Source of the DNA: Ceratothoa steindachneri
Lineage: Eukaryota; Arthropoda; Malacostraca; Isopoda; Cymothoidae
Direction of reading: 5' to 3'
DNA length: 64,000 nucleotides
Assembly: GCA_963969495.1 (NCBI GenBank)
Contig: OZ018329.1
Span: 73,001,452 to 73,065,451 of the forward strand
This document shows positions 43,201 through 53,770 of this stretch, piece after piece. Position 1 is the first letter of the stretch; the number at the start of each line of letters is the position of its first letter. Both the position numbers and the translations under genes were made by a program. The notes under the pieces are model-generated. The model ran no database searches and was not told the origin of the DNA. It saw only the letters and a list, made by a program, of their open reading frames with translations.

Positions 43201-44047
43201 CTCTTCTAAATAAGGACTCCAAACTGGTATGGATTTTGCTTAATAATAAAATGCTATTAGTATTTCCGTGACAATAAGTGAAGTGAAGTAAAGTCTTGAT
43301 GACGGATCACTTCGAAGCGCCTGTGAAAATAATAACATTCCAGGGTCGGAAGATTTCCCGAAAGTGGAGCAGCGGTCGGGTGGGCTGGCCGGTCCTGAAA
43401 TGGGCAAAGTTTGGGCTCCGTGGGTGAGTCGTAAGGGTGGTCCACCCTGAGAGAAGGGAATTATGTGGAGGGAGGGTATATCGTAGGGATACAAGCAAAT
43501 GTTTATTGGTTGAGGGGTGGGGTTCAAAGATTAAGAAGTATTGTGTGAGAGGACAGTAAGGAATGGAGGAAGTGGGATGCGGCGAGAGAAGAGAATAAAC
43601 AACTATAAACATTCTAAACCTTTTCACACACATTACACGAAATGTAAGCATGTAATTAGAGGTTTTATATATTCCTCGCATGACCTCCTATGTATAAACA
43701 TCGACTGGATTTAAAATGCGAAATACATTGAGGTGGGGACCTAGGTTAAGTGCGTGGGTTTGGTTCGCGTACACCCCACTCCACGCTCTCAAATTCCACG
43801 CACATACAGAGGCAAATACCTAAGTCTTACCGTGACTAACGTGCATTCTTTTGTATTGGCTGCCATACCTTAAAGGCTTTTATTGCTCCCATAATCTCCC
43901 CATCCTCTTTCCTTTTCTTTCACACCTAAAATATTTTAACACACGAGGCCATGTTTTGGTTCAGTTGATGATGGTATTCCTAAAGTGTCTTCGTCCTTTA
44001 TTGGCATGTGTGTGTGTGTGTGTGTGTCTGGTATATACATATTCAAG
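43201..44047. other. No gene recognised; (GT)n at 44006-44027
   Basis: Overlapping open frames at 43240-43681 (62-124 codons, minus strand) have no recognisable motif and overlap each other in different frames, so I do not call a gene. A (GT)n microsatellite occupies 44006-44027. Confidence 0.5.
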
Positions 44048-44275
44048 ATAATTATGAAGGAGTATTCTTTCACATAAACATGTATCATCGGTACACCACA
44101 TATCTACATAAATGTTCGGTCGCTCATGTACCACAGACGCGTAATGGCACATTCACCCTTCTACATTTCCGTACACACAAGAAGCCGTTGTAATTCCCAC
44201 AAAACGTGCGTGGTGTACACATTCTTCCGTTTAAACGACGAAGACACACACATAGGGGTAATCACATATGCCCCT
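44048..44275. repeat. Inverted repeat unit R-d, left copy
   Basis: Inversely repeated at about 46860-47105. Shared sequence includes ATCTACATAAATGTTCG, CACATTCACCC, CATTTCCGTACACACAAG, AATTCCCACAAAACGTGCGT and GGTGTACACATTC, over about 230 bp with perhaps 75-80 percent identity by eye. Confidence 0.82.
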
Positions 44276-44703
44276 CCTCTGATATCGCCCCGCAAAGGTA
44301 TTCGCGTTTGTACTCTCGAATCTATGAGCTTTTTGTGCTAACTTGGTCCTCGGGCTCATTGATGCGAGCTCTGGGTCCCTGAAGTTTGTGTTGGAGATTC
44401 TTTCTGGCCTTTCACCGAGCGCTGGTCTTTCCCATTAGTTCGTGTGCCCTTTCCACCCCGCAGGAGAGTTGCGTAGTTCTCACCCTCGACTGTGTCAAGT
44501 AGTCTCTGCCAGGTTTTTAACTTCCTAATCTCACCACTTTCTGGGAGATGCACCGGTTGGTTTCAGTTTATTTTGTTATATTTTCCCCGTCACTTTCATT
44601 TATCTTATATACTGGTCTACCCTCTCTTCAGTGAAGGGAAATGGCCCTCGTTGGTCTCATCTAATTCCCTGCTGTTCTCAATTCAAAGAAACGGCTATCA
44701 GAC

Positions 44704-44707
44704 TGCG

Positions 44708-44741
<34 letters not shown>
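44704..44741. repeat. (GC)n-(AC)n microsatellite
   Basis: A compound tract: a short GC run followed by about 12 AC units. Confidence 0.95.
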
Positions 44742-45740
44742 TCTGCGGTGCGGTCTATTTGTGCGTTTTAAGAAGAACTACCGTTCACAATTAAATAACC
44801 AAAGTTGACCTCATAAAATTAAAAGGTGCCCTCCCTTCCCTCCTCAAACCCGAGGTGGGCTCGCTAAACATCCAGGCTGCTTCCCCCCCAAGCGACAATT
44901 CCCTCGCTAATGCCCCCCTGATACGGTAGGTCACCCGCACACGACGAGAAACTGGGTGGTATTTTGGCTGTCCCGTTGTACACCTCTAGCAGTTCGTATT
45001 TCGAAGTTTCATAGCTCTTTTCTACGAACTTGGGGTCTGAAATATGCAACCCAGGACCCACTTCTTAGGGGGTTGGAAGGGCGGCACTTGTCTCCTACCA
45101 TTATCTCGTTTACTTTTATTCATTTGTTTTTGTATTACCACAGCACAAACTACTTGGACCGAGAGGGTGCATCGAGGACTCTGAAGAACAAGGTAGCGTA
45201 AAGGACTAAGAGATTGAAGAGATTACGAACACGAATGCGTTTGCGGAGCGATCTAAGAGGTTTAAGCTATACACACTTGCTCAAGAAAATATTAATATCA
45301 CTGGCTAATATGTGCCACAATCTTTCAACATCGTTCCTGAACTATTTATTGCAGGGTAACGAAATGTGTGGGCATAAAGTCAAATGTATTATTAATAAAC
45401 AGACAACAAGCATAGATTGCCGGCGTTGCCCGGGATAAAAAGCCAATCGCAAATAAATACATATGCATATTGTTGAAATTCTTATAGTGGGGCACAAAAA
45501 TGTTTTTATTTGCTGATAATTATTATTATTTGTTGAGTGATGGGAGATCCGGGAGAGTTGCGTACTCTCCTTATCATATAATATCATATACTATATTTAC
45601 AATGAGTAATCTTTTCATATCGTGCGCCTGGCAGTTGACGCGCAAGCGTGAATGACCGTTGGTGTGAGCGAACAACGTTGTGACCCCCGGAACAGATCGA
45701 GTATCTTATAGATACAGATTAAAGGGATTATAACCCTTTT
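44742..45740. other. No gene recognised
   Basis: Mixed composition with open frames of 65-81 codons and no motif. Nothing further visible. Confidence 0.45.
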
Positions 45741-46430
45741 TTACGAACATTTGCAATCTAAGTATTCATATCTCAATATAATTTGATAACTAATAGTATA
45801 CCTTTTTTGCTCAAATGACATGGCATTCCTCAAACTAGTATGTATAATTTTGACTAGGTTCAACCAAACTTCAGATGGAATTTTATCCCACTTGTCTTTA
45901 CAATACTTCTCCAATTCGTCGGTTTTATAGTTGTCTTTCTTACATGGAAGCAGACCACTTAATGCCATAATTTTCTATTGGGCTGAGGTCTGGTGACTGT
46001 GGTGGCAATTCCTATACACTTATTTTAGCTTCATTCAACCAAGAAAAAAACAAGTTCGATTCGCGGAAAAATTCTCTACTTAACCAGAAGAACCACGGAA
46101 GTCATCAATGAAGATCTGGATATAGACTGAGCTTGACAGCAGCATTCTCCAAATAATCTTCCTCGAGTGTTCTTTATTCGTCGTTCCAATGATTCAATAA
46201 AATGTATCAACGCTTGTTGCACAGAAACTGCTCCGTAACATAATAGATCCACCTTCATGTTTCACTGTGAGAACAGTGCTTTTTGAAAGACCAGTCAAAC
46301 ATACCTGACCATCTCACTCTTTGTTTCATTTGACCGTAGCACATTCCCCTTCTTCAAATGATCGTTGAGGTACTTCAGACAGGAATTCAAATAAATATTT
46401 TTTTTAATAAAGGTGTCATCTTTTTAACGA
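45741..46430 (-). pseudogene. Tc1-like transposase relic
   Basis: Minus-strand pieces of a Tc1-type DDE transposase. TVKHEGGSIMLRSSF-like sequence (46230-46270, usually KHGGGSIMVWGCF) is followed by a central region (46080-46220). Then comes ELPPQSPDLSPIENYGIKW (45960-46020, containing the third catalytic region, normally WPPQSPDLNPIENLW), and a C-terminal frame at 45741-45968 with KYCKDKWDKIPSEVWLNLV, the classic last helix. Several frameshifts and stops. It sits between the inverted repeat units R-d at 44048 and 47105. Confidence 0.83.
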
Positions 46431-46859
46431 CATCCATGTATTTCCGTTTTATGCAAAAATATGGAACATTGGTCAAACTATGATAACATCGAAGCCTTCT
46501 TCTTCTTCATGATGCTTGCTTGTAGAATAAGACGAAGAAAAGGTTAGAGCTCTAGACTATTCATGACTAGTCAAACATAAATAGGTCATATAAACTACTC
46601 ACGTAACTTCGAAATTGGGTCATAACTAAAACCCTATACAACATGCATGTGAAAATGATATCGCATGAATAGATTTGGGTTGCGAATCTTCACGTTATCT
46701 CCTTCATTTGTTTGTAAGACTCGTTCAAAATATCGTAGGTTTGTCTCGTAATACATTCATATTCAAATTTCGTTACCTGCAAAAAACGATTCATGAAATA
46801 TGGTGATATATTTTGGTATCAAAGAGTGGCATAAATATTTTCTAGACCAACTGTATGTA
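46431..46859. other. No gene recognised
   Basis: AT-rich flank between the Tc1 relic and repeat unit R-d. It may include the 5' part of the Tc1 element but is not recognisable. Confidence 0.4.
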
Positions 46860-47105
46860 TTTTAGTTCACGCATGCGTGATTGTCTCTAGGCGTACGTCT
46901 TCGTGTTCTAAACAGATGAATGTGTACACCACGCACGTTTTGTGGGAATTACCACTGGTTCTTGTGTGTACGGAAATGTAGACGGGTGAATGCGCTGTTC
47001 CATGTCTCTCTGCGGTAAATGAGCGAACGAACATTTATGTAGATGACATGTGTATGAGTACAACATGGAAAAAAAATGAAAACTCCCTCTCGATTATATC
47101 TCGAG
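46860..47105. repeat. Inverted repeat unit R-d, right copy
   Basis: Reverse complement of 44048-44275. The two copies enclose about 2.6 kb containing a Tc1 relic and microsatellites. Confidence 0.82.
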
Positions 47106-47207
47106 GCCATGGAGCTAATTGAAGTCGATGAGTATTTTGCCATATGGAACCGAGGGAAAGCAGAAAAGCACTGGCCACAACGCGTTCGTTCGAAGGCTTT
47201 CGAACAA

Positions 47208-47535
47208 CATTGACCGAAGTCCACTTCACTATTAGGCAGGTGGGGGGGGGGGGTGAAACAATGACCGAAGTGCACTTCAGTCTTAGGAAAGGGGATGAAG
47301 CATTGACCGAAGTGCACTTCAGTCTTAGGAGGGGAAGAAGGATGAAGCATTGACCGAAGTCCACTTCAGTCTTAGGAGGGGGAGAAGGATGAAGCATTGA
47401 CCGAAGTCCACTTCAGTCTTAGGAGGGAAAGAAGGATGAAGCATTGACCGAAGTCCACTTCAGTCTTAGGAGGGGGAGAAGGATGAAGCATTGCCCGAAG
47501 TTCACTTCAGTCTTAGGAGGGGGGATGAGTGAAGC
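47208..47535. repeat. 47-bp minisatellite, 7 units
   Basis: Seven tandem units of about 42-50 bp with TTGACCGAAGTCCACTTCAG and TCTTAGGAGGGGGAGAAGG as the shared core. Unit starts are near 47210, 47261, 47302, 47350, 47397, 47444 and 47491. The central units are almost identical and the outer two are diverged. Two units contain the exact 12-bp palindrome GAAGTGCACTTC; the others have one base changed. Open frames through it switch frame between units, so it is non-coding. Confidence 0.95.
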
Positions 47536-47908
47536 CTCAGGAATATCCACAAACTTAAAAACCTTTCTTCCAAGTGGTTCGCACTTTGGATTCCCTGTTG
47601 TTCGTTTTACGTCATGTGAGGATCTACTGAGTAAGGTGAGATCCAACCACAGTGATCTACATAAGTATGGCACCTGCCCTAAAGGTGTCTGGTGATCTCC
47701 AGCCACCAACAAACCACACCTCATGTGGGTTAACTTCGCTAAAAAACGGAAGCGGGTTTTCGACTTGGCTGAACCTTAGCCCAGGTCATGTTGAGAAGAT
47801 GGGCCTCTATAAACGGTTGAACTTCGCTTCTGGAGGCTCTCTTCTTATCCTCGATCCCAATGTTTTTCCATTGTTTACTGAAGCTTATTCGTAAACAAGT
47901 TCAACAGA
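47536..47908. other. No gene recognised
   Basis: Short mixed-composition sequence after the minisatellite with no motif. A phrase near 47785-47820 resembles part of relic D near 39755, which hints at one more small family X remnant, but the match is too short to call. Confidence 0.4.
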
Positions 47909-48125
47909 CCTAAGTCGCGTGCTCTCAATTATTCTCACTTATGACCATATGACCTTCAATAATTCCAGGAGTAACTTTAGAAGGACCTTAGCAATTATAT
48001 ATTTCGAAAGAGAATGGAAAACAACATAAGGGGTTCAAATTTAGTTATAATCGGCCGAATAGTTACAATGTTATTGTTAAAAAAAACATTGAAAAGTAAA
48101 ATAGTTACCATCCGACTGACTGACA
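47909..48125. repeat. Dispersed repeat R-c, copy 2
   Basis: Direct copy of 19423-19690 with an internal deletion of about 50 bp. It begins at GACCTAAGTCGCGTGCTCTC and ends shortly after a GAAAAGTAAAAT segment. Confidence 0.75.
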
Positions 48126-48160
48126 TACTAACTTATACGTATTATTTCGTTAAGTTAAAA

Positions 48161-48250
48161 GGATCACCTGAAGAATCTACTCCACCTCCAAGCACCTTGG
48201 GGGGAGACTTCAGGAGAGAAAATCTGGGGGTCAGATTCTTCAGGTGATCC
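48161..48250. repeat. 90-bp foldback with perfect 18-bp arms
   Basis: GGATCACCTGAAGAATCT (48161-48178) is perfectly complementary to 48233-48250. Inside it, CTCCACCTCCAAG pairs with CTTGGGGGGAG, so most of the 90 bp can fold. Short AT-rich flanks (TTAAAA and TTAAAG) are also similar. It may be a small foldback element. Confidence 0.85.
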
Positions 48251-48522
48251 GGTTAAAGGAACAAAGATGGTAAAATCCTCTGACTTTTACCCCTGGATTT
48301 AAGGAAAAACAACAACTAACGAGGGCATCTCGGCCAGACCAAATTATTGAAGTTAGGGGAAGTAAAAAATGCGTGGAAGGGGGTACACAGCTTGACCAGA
48401 GAACTTGGAGCGGTTGGGGTCTAAGGGGCACGCACCTCTCTTCTAACCTTAGCATTTCATGACCAACCAGCAAAGGCGATGTTCGTACTTATGAAGGGCT
48501 ACGTTCGCGATTGTGTTCGTTA
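48251..48522. other. No gene recognised
   Basis: Nothing recognisable between the foldback and the LINE tail. Confidence 0.4.
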
Positions 48523-48730
48523 AATGACAATCTGGAGACTGCTTCCAAGGGCATAAGTCACCCTAATTCAAATTTCAGCCTAGGGCTACGCTGCTTTAAA
48601 ATTCAAGAAAAACAAACAATCAAACAAAATACATGAAACAAAGCAAAAGCAAGAAGAAGAAAAAGGAAGCACGTTCTGGCGCTGAGGGAGACCCTCCTTC
48701 CCTTGGTGCATGAATCTGCGACCAACACCA
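48523..48730 (-). mobile_element. Family X 3' end, 5'-truncated (c)
   Basis: Same orientation as copy B and similar to 24370-24560: GGGCATAAGTCACC, AGCCTAGGGCT (hairpin remnant, 48577-48587), CTGCTTTAAAA, then an A-rich interval and GGCGCTGAGGGAGACCCTCCTTCC matching the GC-rich region before it. It is a short 5'-truncated copy of the family. Confidence 0.72.
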
Positions 48731-50791
48731 AAACGAGTCAAATAACCTTGCCTCCTCGGAGTACGAACTCGCTCCGAAGAATTTGGAGAACACCTAACGC
48801 GGCTGTCTGGGGCTTTCTTATGTCACACTTATGCAATTATTTTTTTACCGATGCCCCCTTCCACCCCCCCCCAAAAAAAAAAATTACTGTCAATATTGCG
48901 TATCCCTCTGGCCCCAACGCCAGCGAGTGAATTTGTGTCTATATCTTCACACATTTCTCCTTACCCTTTGAGTTCCCTCGATGGTTTTTGTTCCTTCTTT
49001 TGTCTGGCATTTTTCATTCTCCACAGCGTGACGATGCCAATAAAAAATTGGCAGCGTTTTTATTGTCAATTTCCCGTTGTCCTTCATCGTCCTCCCATAA
49101 AGAGGTCTCAGCTGTTGGATCACCCCTAGTCTCTTTTCCTCCTCAACTCCTTAAGGACTACATGACTCCACATTTTCTAGCCGTCGTTTAGAAATAGATT
49201 CCAATGGGGCGACGATCCCTAAATGGGAAATTGGACTTCAGTGCTAATTGTTCAATCGATCGTAAAAATAGTCTCGGTTAACCCCACTCCGCCGCAAAAC
49301 AAAACAAAAATATTCTCGGTTAATCCTACTTCGCCGCAAAACAAAATATTTCGATTTTTTTCTTCTTAATAACCCACCGACTGTGAAGGGGAGGGCGGGG
49401 TAAGGGGGGGGGAATCTAACGTGAGGGAGAATGGCGGAGAATTATCGCAAGAGCATTTGATAAAAATCTGCTTTTCAGAAAGTGGGGGAGGGAGGGCGTA
49501 AAACTCTGAGGCCTATTGCTCTTTTTGCCAACATTTTCATAGACATTTATATGGACTTTCCAGTATTTAGGGTTGACTTTTTTTTATTTAGGTCGGTTCG
49601 TTTTCCTTTCTTTTGTTAGCCTATTCCCACTTTCCACACTCAGGTGAGATATTTGTATTACACGAGTTTCCGAATTATGGAAAAAGACCGTTCAAAACAT
49701 CTATGCAGCTCACACAAGAGTGCCCATACGTACGAACTTTCCTTAGCGGACCAAGTGAACAGAAAATATCCTTAACCCAAACAGGATTTAGAAATAAACA
49801 AAACTTAACATAAATCGTTGGGTAAGTTTTGGGTTGCGACGTCACATTTGGAGAATCAGGGATGGGGTCTGTTAGGGGAAAAACATTTTTGTGGGGAAGG
49901 GGGGATAGAATCATAAATGCAAAATGGTCCATGATAAAAGAGAACGAGGCCATCTTTCAAGATACGGTTGTTGAACAGTGTAAATTTTAGCATCATCAAT
50001 ATTAGAGAGGATTATTCAAATTTAACGGCATTTCTATTTTATAGAAATAAATCAGAACTAGATTTCAGTTCTGCATAAACGGTGCTACTCAGCTTCTCTC
50101 TAATCTTGGCTTGGCAAAGACGGGAATATCATAAACATATTTCGACTGACCTAATGCAGCACTCGTGCATAAAAAATAATGATCGGAGGTTTATCCACGC
50201 TCATCAATTAACCTGCCCCCAATATTCACGACTTTAATATTACTATGTAGAAAAATCTATATAACAAAAACTCTCCAACCGGTTCAACCTCCCAAAATTA
50301 AGGAGTTCTTTTAACCCACTCCCTTATAAAGGACCACCGACAAAGGAAATGTCATGACCAACGATTTTTGTAGGTTACGAAATTATTCAGGGGAGAATTT
50401 TAGCCAAGAAATTCTTGCGGCTCAGAATGTACATAGAATCATGGAGTCCAGCTTTCGGGGCTTATCTTGCACTCCACGGCGGACTTGATTCCCGGTCGTG
50501 TTTCGATATAAAATCATTCATAATAGTTACATAAGAAAAGAATGAGTCTGCAAAAGGCTAATCAATAGCCTATACGAGGAAGCTCCTGTTCTCGTTCCTG
50601 TCACCCCACACCGAATAATGTATTTAACGTAACGTGACGCAAAGAACGTTGTTGAAGAGATTTAATAATTTTCTCCTTCGTCTGACCGTGTCGTGTAGTT
50701 CTGGAAGAAGTCTTTGCAAATCCCAAAATGCAGAGATTCTCAGTAATATTTTAACTAGACTTTATATTTTCAAATATAATATTGATAAATA
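48731..50791. other. No gene recognised
   Basis: AT-rich with C- and G-homopolymer patches (48867, 49403). Open frames up to 92 codons (49675-49953 minus, 48851-49129 plus) lack motifs. Confidence 0.5.
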
Positions 50792-52031
50792 TCAGGTTGC
50801 AACGAAAGTAAGGTCCAATTTTAGGGTATATATTAAAAATGAAAAAACTTATGATTATAGAAATATTTAGCAATAACATAACCTCCATTGCTGTCATCAT
50901 CCTCATTTAATCTGTCAATAATCTTATAAATGTGACGCTTGTAAAATTCTTATGTTTTGATGCAAATATGATTCTAACTAGTTTTTTAACCACTTCTCTT
51001 TATGTCAACATAAGACCACCCAAATGGTTCTGTAATTCCCTAAACAAGGGATAATCGGAAGGAGCAAGTTCAGGAGAATATGGAGGGTGAAGCAATATTT
51101 CACAACGGAGCTCCTCCAAGAAATCTTTGGTCATTCGAGGTGTGTGAGGACAGGAAATATCGTGATGGATGATGACACTACCTTCTGTTGACTAAGGAGG
51201 GTCAGCTTTGGTTCAAAGCGGCTTTTAAACGACTAAATTGATTTCAGTAGAGATTAGAATTGAGTGTTTGATTGTTGTCTAACAGTTAGTAGTAGACAAT
51301 ACCTTCAATATCCTACCATAGACTCAACATGATCTTTTTATGGATGAAGACCTCCTCTCGGTTGTTGAGAAATTCTGCTTCCTCGACCTATCCACTAAGG
51401 GCGGCGTTTAACGTTAGGATAAAGGATCCACTTCTCATCGCCAGGAACAAACTTGCCCCAAAATGGTGCCGCCCGAAGGTGTCTTGAAAGCAATGACACA
51501 GCAAGCAACACACTGTTGTAGTTTCACCGTGGACAATTAGTGCGGGACACATTTTCCAATCCTTTACAGTTGGCGTAGAAGAGTCGAATGGGTTCTGAGT
51601 TTTCTAGAAGTTGTAGCAGGATTTGCTGTGACAACAGCTTCTAACTCTTTGGAGCCAAGTTTATTAGACGTCCCTCTTTTGATTCGTCTATTAGAATGAA
51701 GTCTCCACTTCGGAAACGGAAAAACCACCTCCTTCAACTTCTTTCATTTATTGTATCACTTCCATAAGTGATCTAAATGGATTTTGTCGCTGTACTTGCA
51801 TTGACACTTTTATGAAACTCAGAGTAAAACATGTCTAATGTGATCTTTAGAGGGGACCAACATATGCGTGAATACCAAAGAAGATTATGCATGAACAAGT
51901 TTTTTTCTTATCTAAAAGAAAAAGCTATAAATTGCCGTAAGATTCCTAACGATAACAAGAAGCACTACTTTAATAAATTCTATCTAAAACTTTATTCTAG
52001 AAAATCGAAAATTACTTTCGTTTCAATCTGA
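50792..52031 (-). mobile_element. Mariner relic, 1240 bp, DD34D type
   Basis: Ends are TCAGGTTGCAACGAAAGTAA on the left and TCAGATTGAAACGAAAGTAA on the right (reverse complement); TA precedes the left end (50790-50791). Minus-strand transposase pieces in order: MFYSEFHKSVNAS at the start (about 51835), RRWFFRFRSGDF, FVPGDEKWIL with the first catalytic Asp, LDNNQTLNSNLYWNQ, HHDISCPHTPRMTKD with the second Asp, and HPPYSPELAPSDYPLF with the third. The last two are separated by 34 residues. Many stops and frameshifts place it among old copies. Confidence 0.9.
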
Positions 52032-53389
52032 TGTATATTTGAACCTTTTGCTTTTCAAAAAAATTCATATACTAGCATCCCTCTCTGAGGAAGAAGCACT
52101 ATCAAAAAAAGTGTGATAAAACGAATGGACTGACGGAAAGAAATTAAGAGCAGAAGTTATGAAAGATATACGGTAGTCAAAGGTGATACAGACCAGCGAT
52201 TACATTGTTATTTAACCGTGGTCGCTGGGTGGGGAGAAGCATAAAAAGTTACGGTACTTTTTATATGGCATAAATAAGCGAAGTAACCTATAAGCTCTGC
52301 TGACTGAGTCTTTGGGGGTACTCGCGATGGCCGAGTACCTCTGTCAAAGGGTAAAGAGCGGAGTCTCAGTTCGCCGTTTGGGGCCATCATTCTCCATGTG
52401 TAATACAAAAATATTTTAAGATGTGTATTTCCTGACAATATATGAGGGCATTACACAAATGTGAAAGATTTATTTATTTTTTTAAGTAATACAAAGTTAA
52501 GCAAACCATTTAAGGTTAGATTAGGATAAAGAAAGACTCAGGGACAGGATAGGTCAAATTCTGAGTTTTTTGCTGGATTTCCTATAAGCAACATTTCGGG
52601 TGGACCATTTCATGTTTGAAATATTGGCGCACGCAGCCTAAGGGGTCATGGAGGTTTCCTGTAGATTATTCTTTTTATGTTATGTTAATTTTCACGGGGG
52701 GGGGGGATGAGATTTTATTTTAAAAAATGTTTATTTTCTATTTTTCCCGCCGCAAAGGAACAAAACAAGAAGACTATTCTTGTGTCAAGGCGTAGTCTAA
52801 AATGTCTGCTTTCTGTGAGTTAACTGTGAAATAACTGTTCTTGCATTTGCCAATGAATATTATGGTCGTTTCAAAGCTATAATTGATTTTTGCCAAAAGC
52901 ACGGCCTAATCCGTAGATAAAATGTTTGGGAACGGTGCGGGAGTAAGGCTTAATTAGAATTAACAAGAAGGATATGGTGATGACAATTAAATTTGAGGAT
53001 TCTAAGAAAAAACAACAAGAAAATGTAACTGGTCGAAATCAATTTTTAAAAACAAAATTAAACGTGCTTAAATAACTTGGTCCCGCTAACCTTCTATATC
53101 GTCTTTAAATTTGCATCATCATTTTATAATATCGATTTTTTGAATCGTTGCAATGAAAAAAAAAATTCACGAGGCTTATGACGTCATAGCAGCGGCCCAT
53201 AATAGATATAGGTAATGGAAAATACTATGTTAAAGTGCTAATAAGTTAATAACTCTAAACCTAGTGCTTTGCGCGCCGAAAAAATAGCAAAAGACTATTC
53301 AGATAGGCCTGTAGAATAGATTGAATCTGTAGAAATAACAAAGTATCCACAAGATTTCGTCCAAAATACTACTTAAAAAAAAATATATA
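52032..53389. other. No gene recognised; short hairpin at 52317-52339
   Basis: AT-rich with no coding motif. GGTACTCG and CGAGTACC form an 8-bp stem at 52317-52339, and a G9 homopolymer is at about 52697. Confidence 0.5.
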
Positions 53390-53392
53390 TAC

Positions 53393-53770
53393 TCATCTAA
53401 AGTGCGCTTGAAAACATTTAAATTTGGACAACTTATTGTCTCCTGTGGTATTCCAGTAATCTACCCCTCTGTTGGTGAAAAAATACACTCTTACATACAA
53501 CCTACACATTTTTTTTAAATTTTCCAGCAAGTGGTGGCCCCTAGTCTTACTACTACTTTCCAACTCAAAGAACTTGCTAAAATCCAACCTATCTACCCCA
53601 GAACAACTTTTAAAAGGCTCAATCACATCTCCTCTCTCACACCTACTTTCAAATGAGAACATATTTAGCGCCCTCAACCTATCTACATATTCCTTCGAAT
53701 GCACGACGTATCAGCAGTTTGCGAGCATTTCAAAGCTACGAATAACTAGGTACAAATGTGTACATAAATT
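53393..53770 (-). pseudogene. CR1-like LINE, C-terminal relic
   Basis: The minus-strand frame 53393-53704 reads SKEYVDRLRALNMFSFESRCERGDVIEPFKSCSGVDRLDFSKFF, then FFTNRGVDYWN, the standard C-terminal tail of CR1/L2 reverse transcriptases (compare SYEDRLRELDLFSLETRRLRG in the CR1 at 10156-10737). The RT core is absent, and homology is lost at about 53770. Nearly intact reading frame but only a fragment. Confidence 0.85.

Noticed and set aside
47035..47397. Repetitive protein encoded by the 47-bp minisatellite
   Set aside because: Unit lengths vary and are not multiples of three, so the frame changes from unit to unit.
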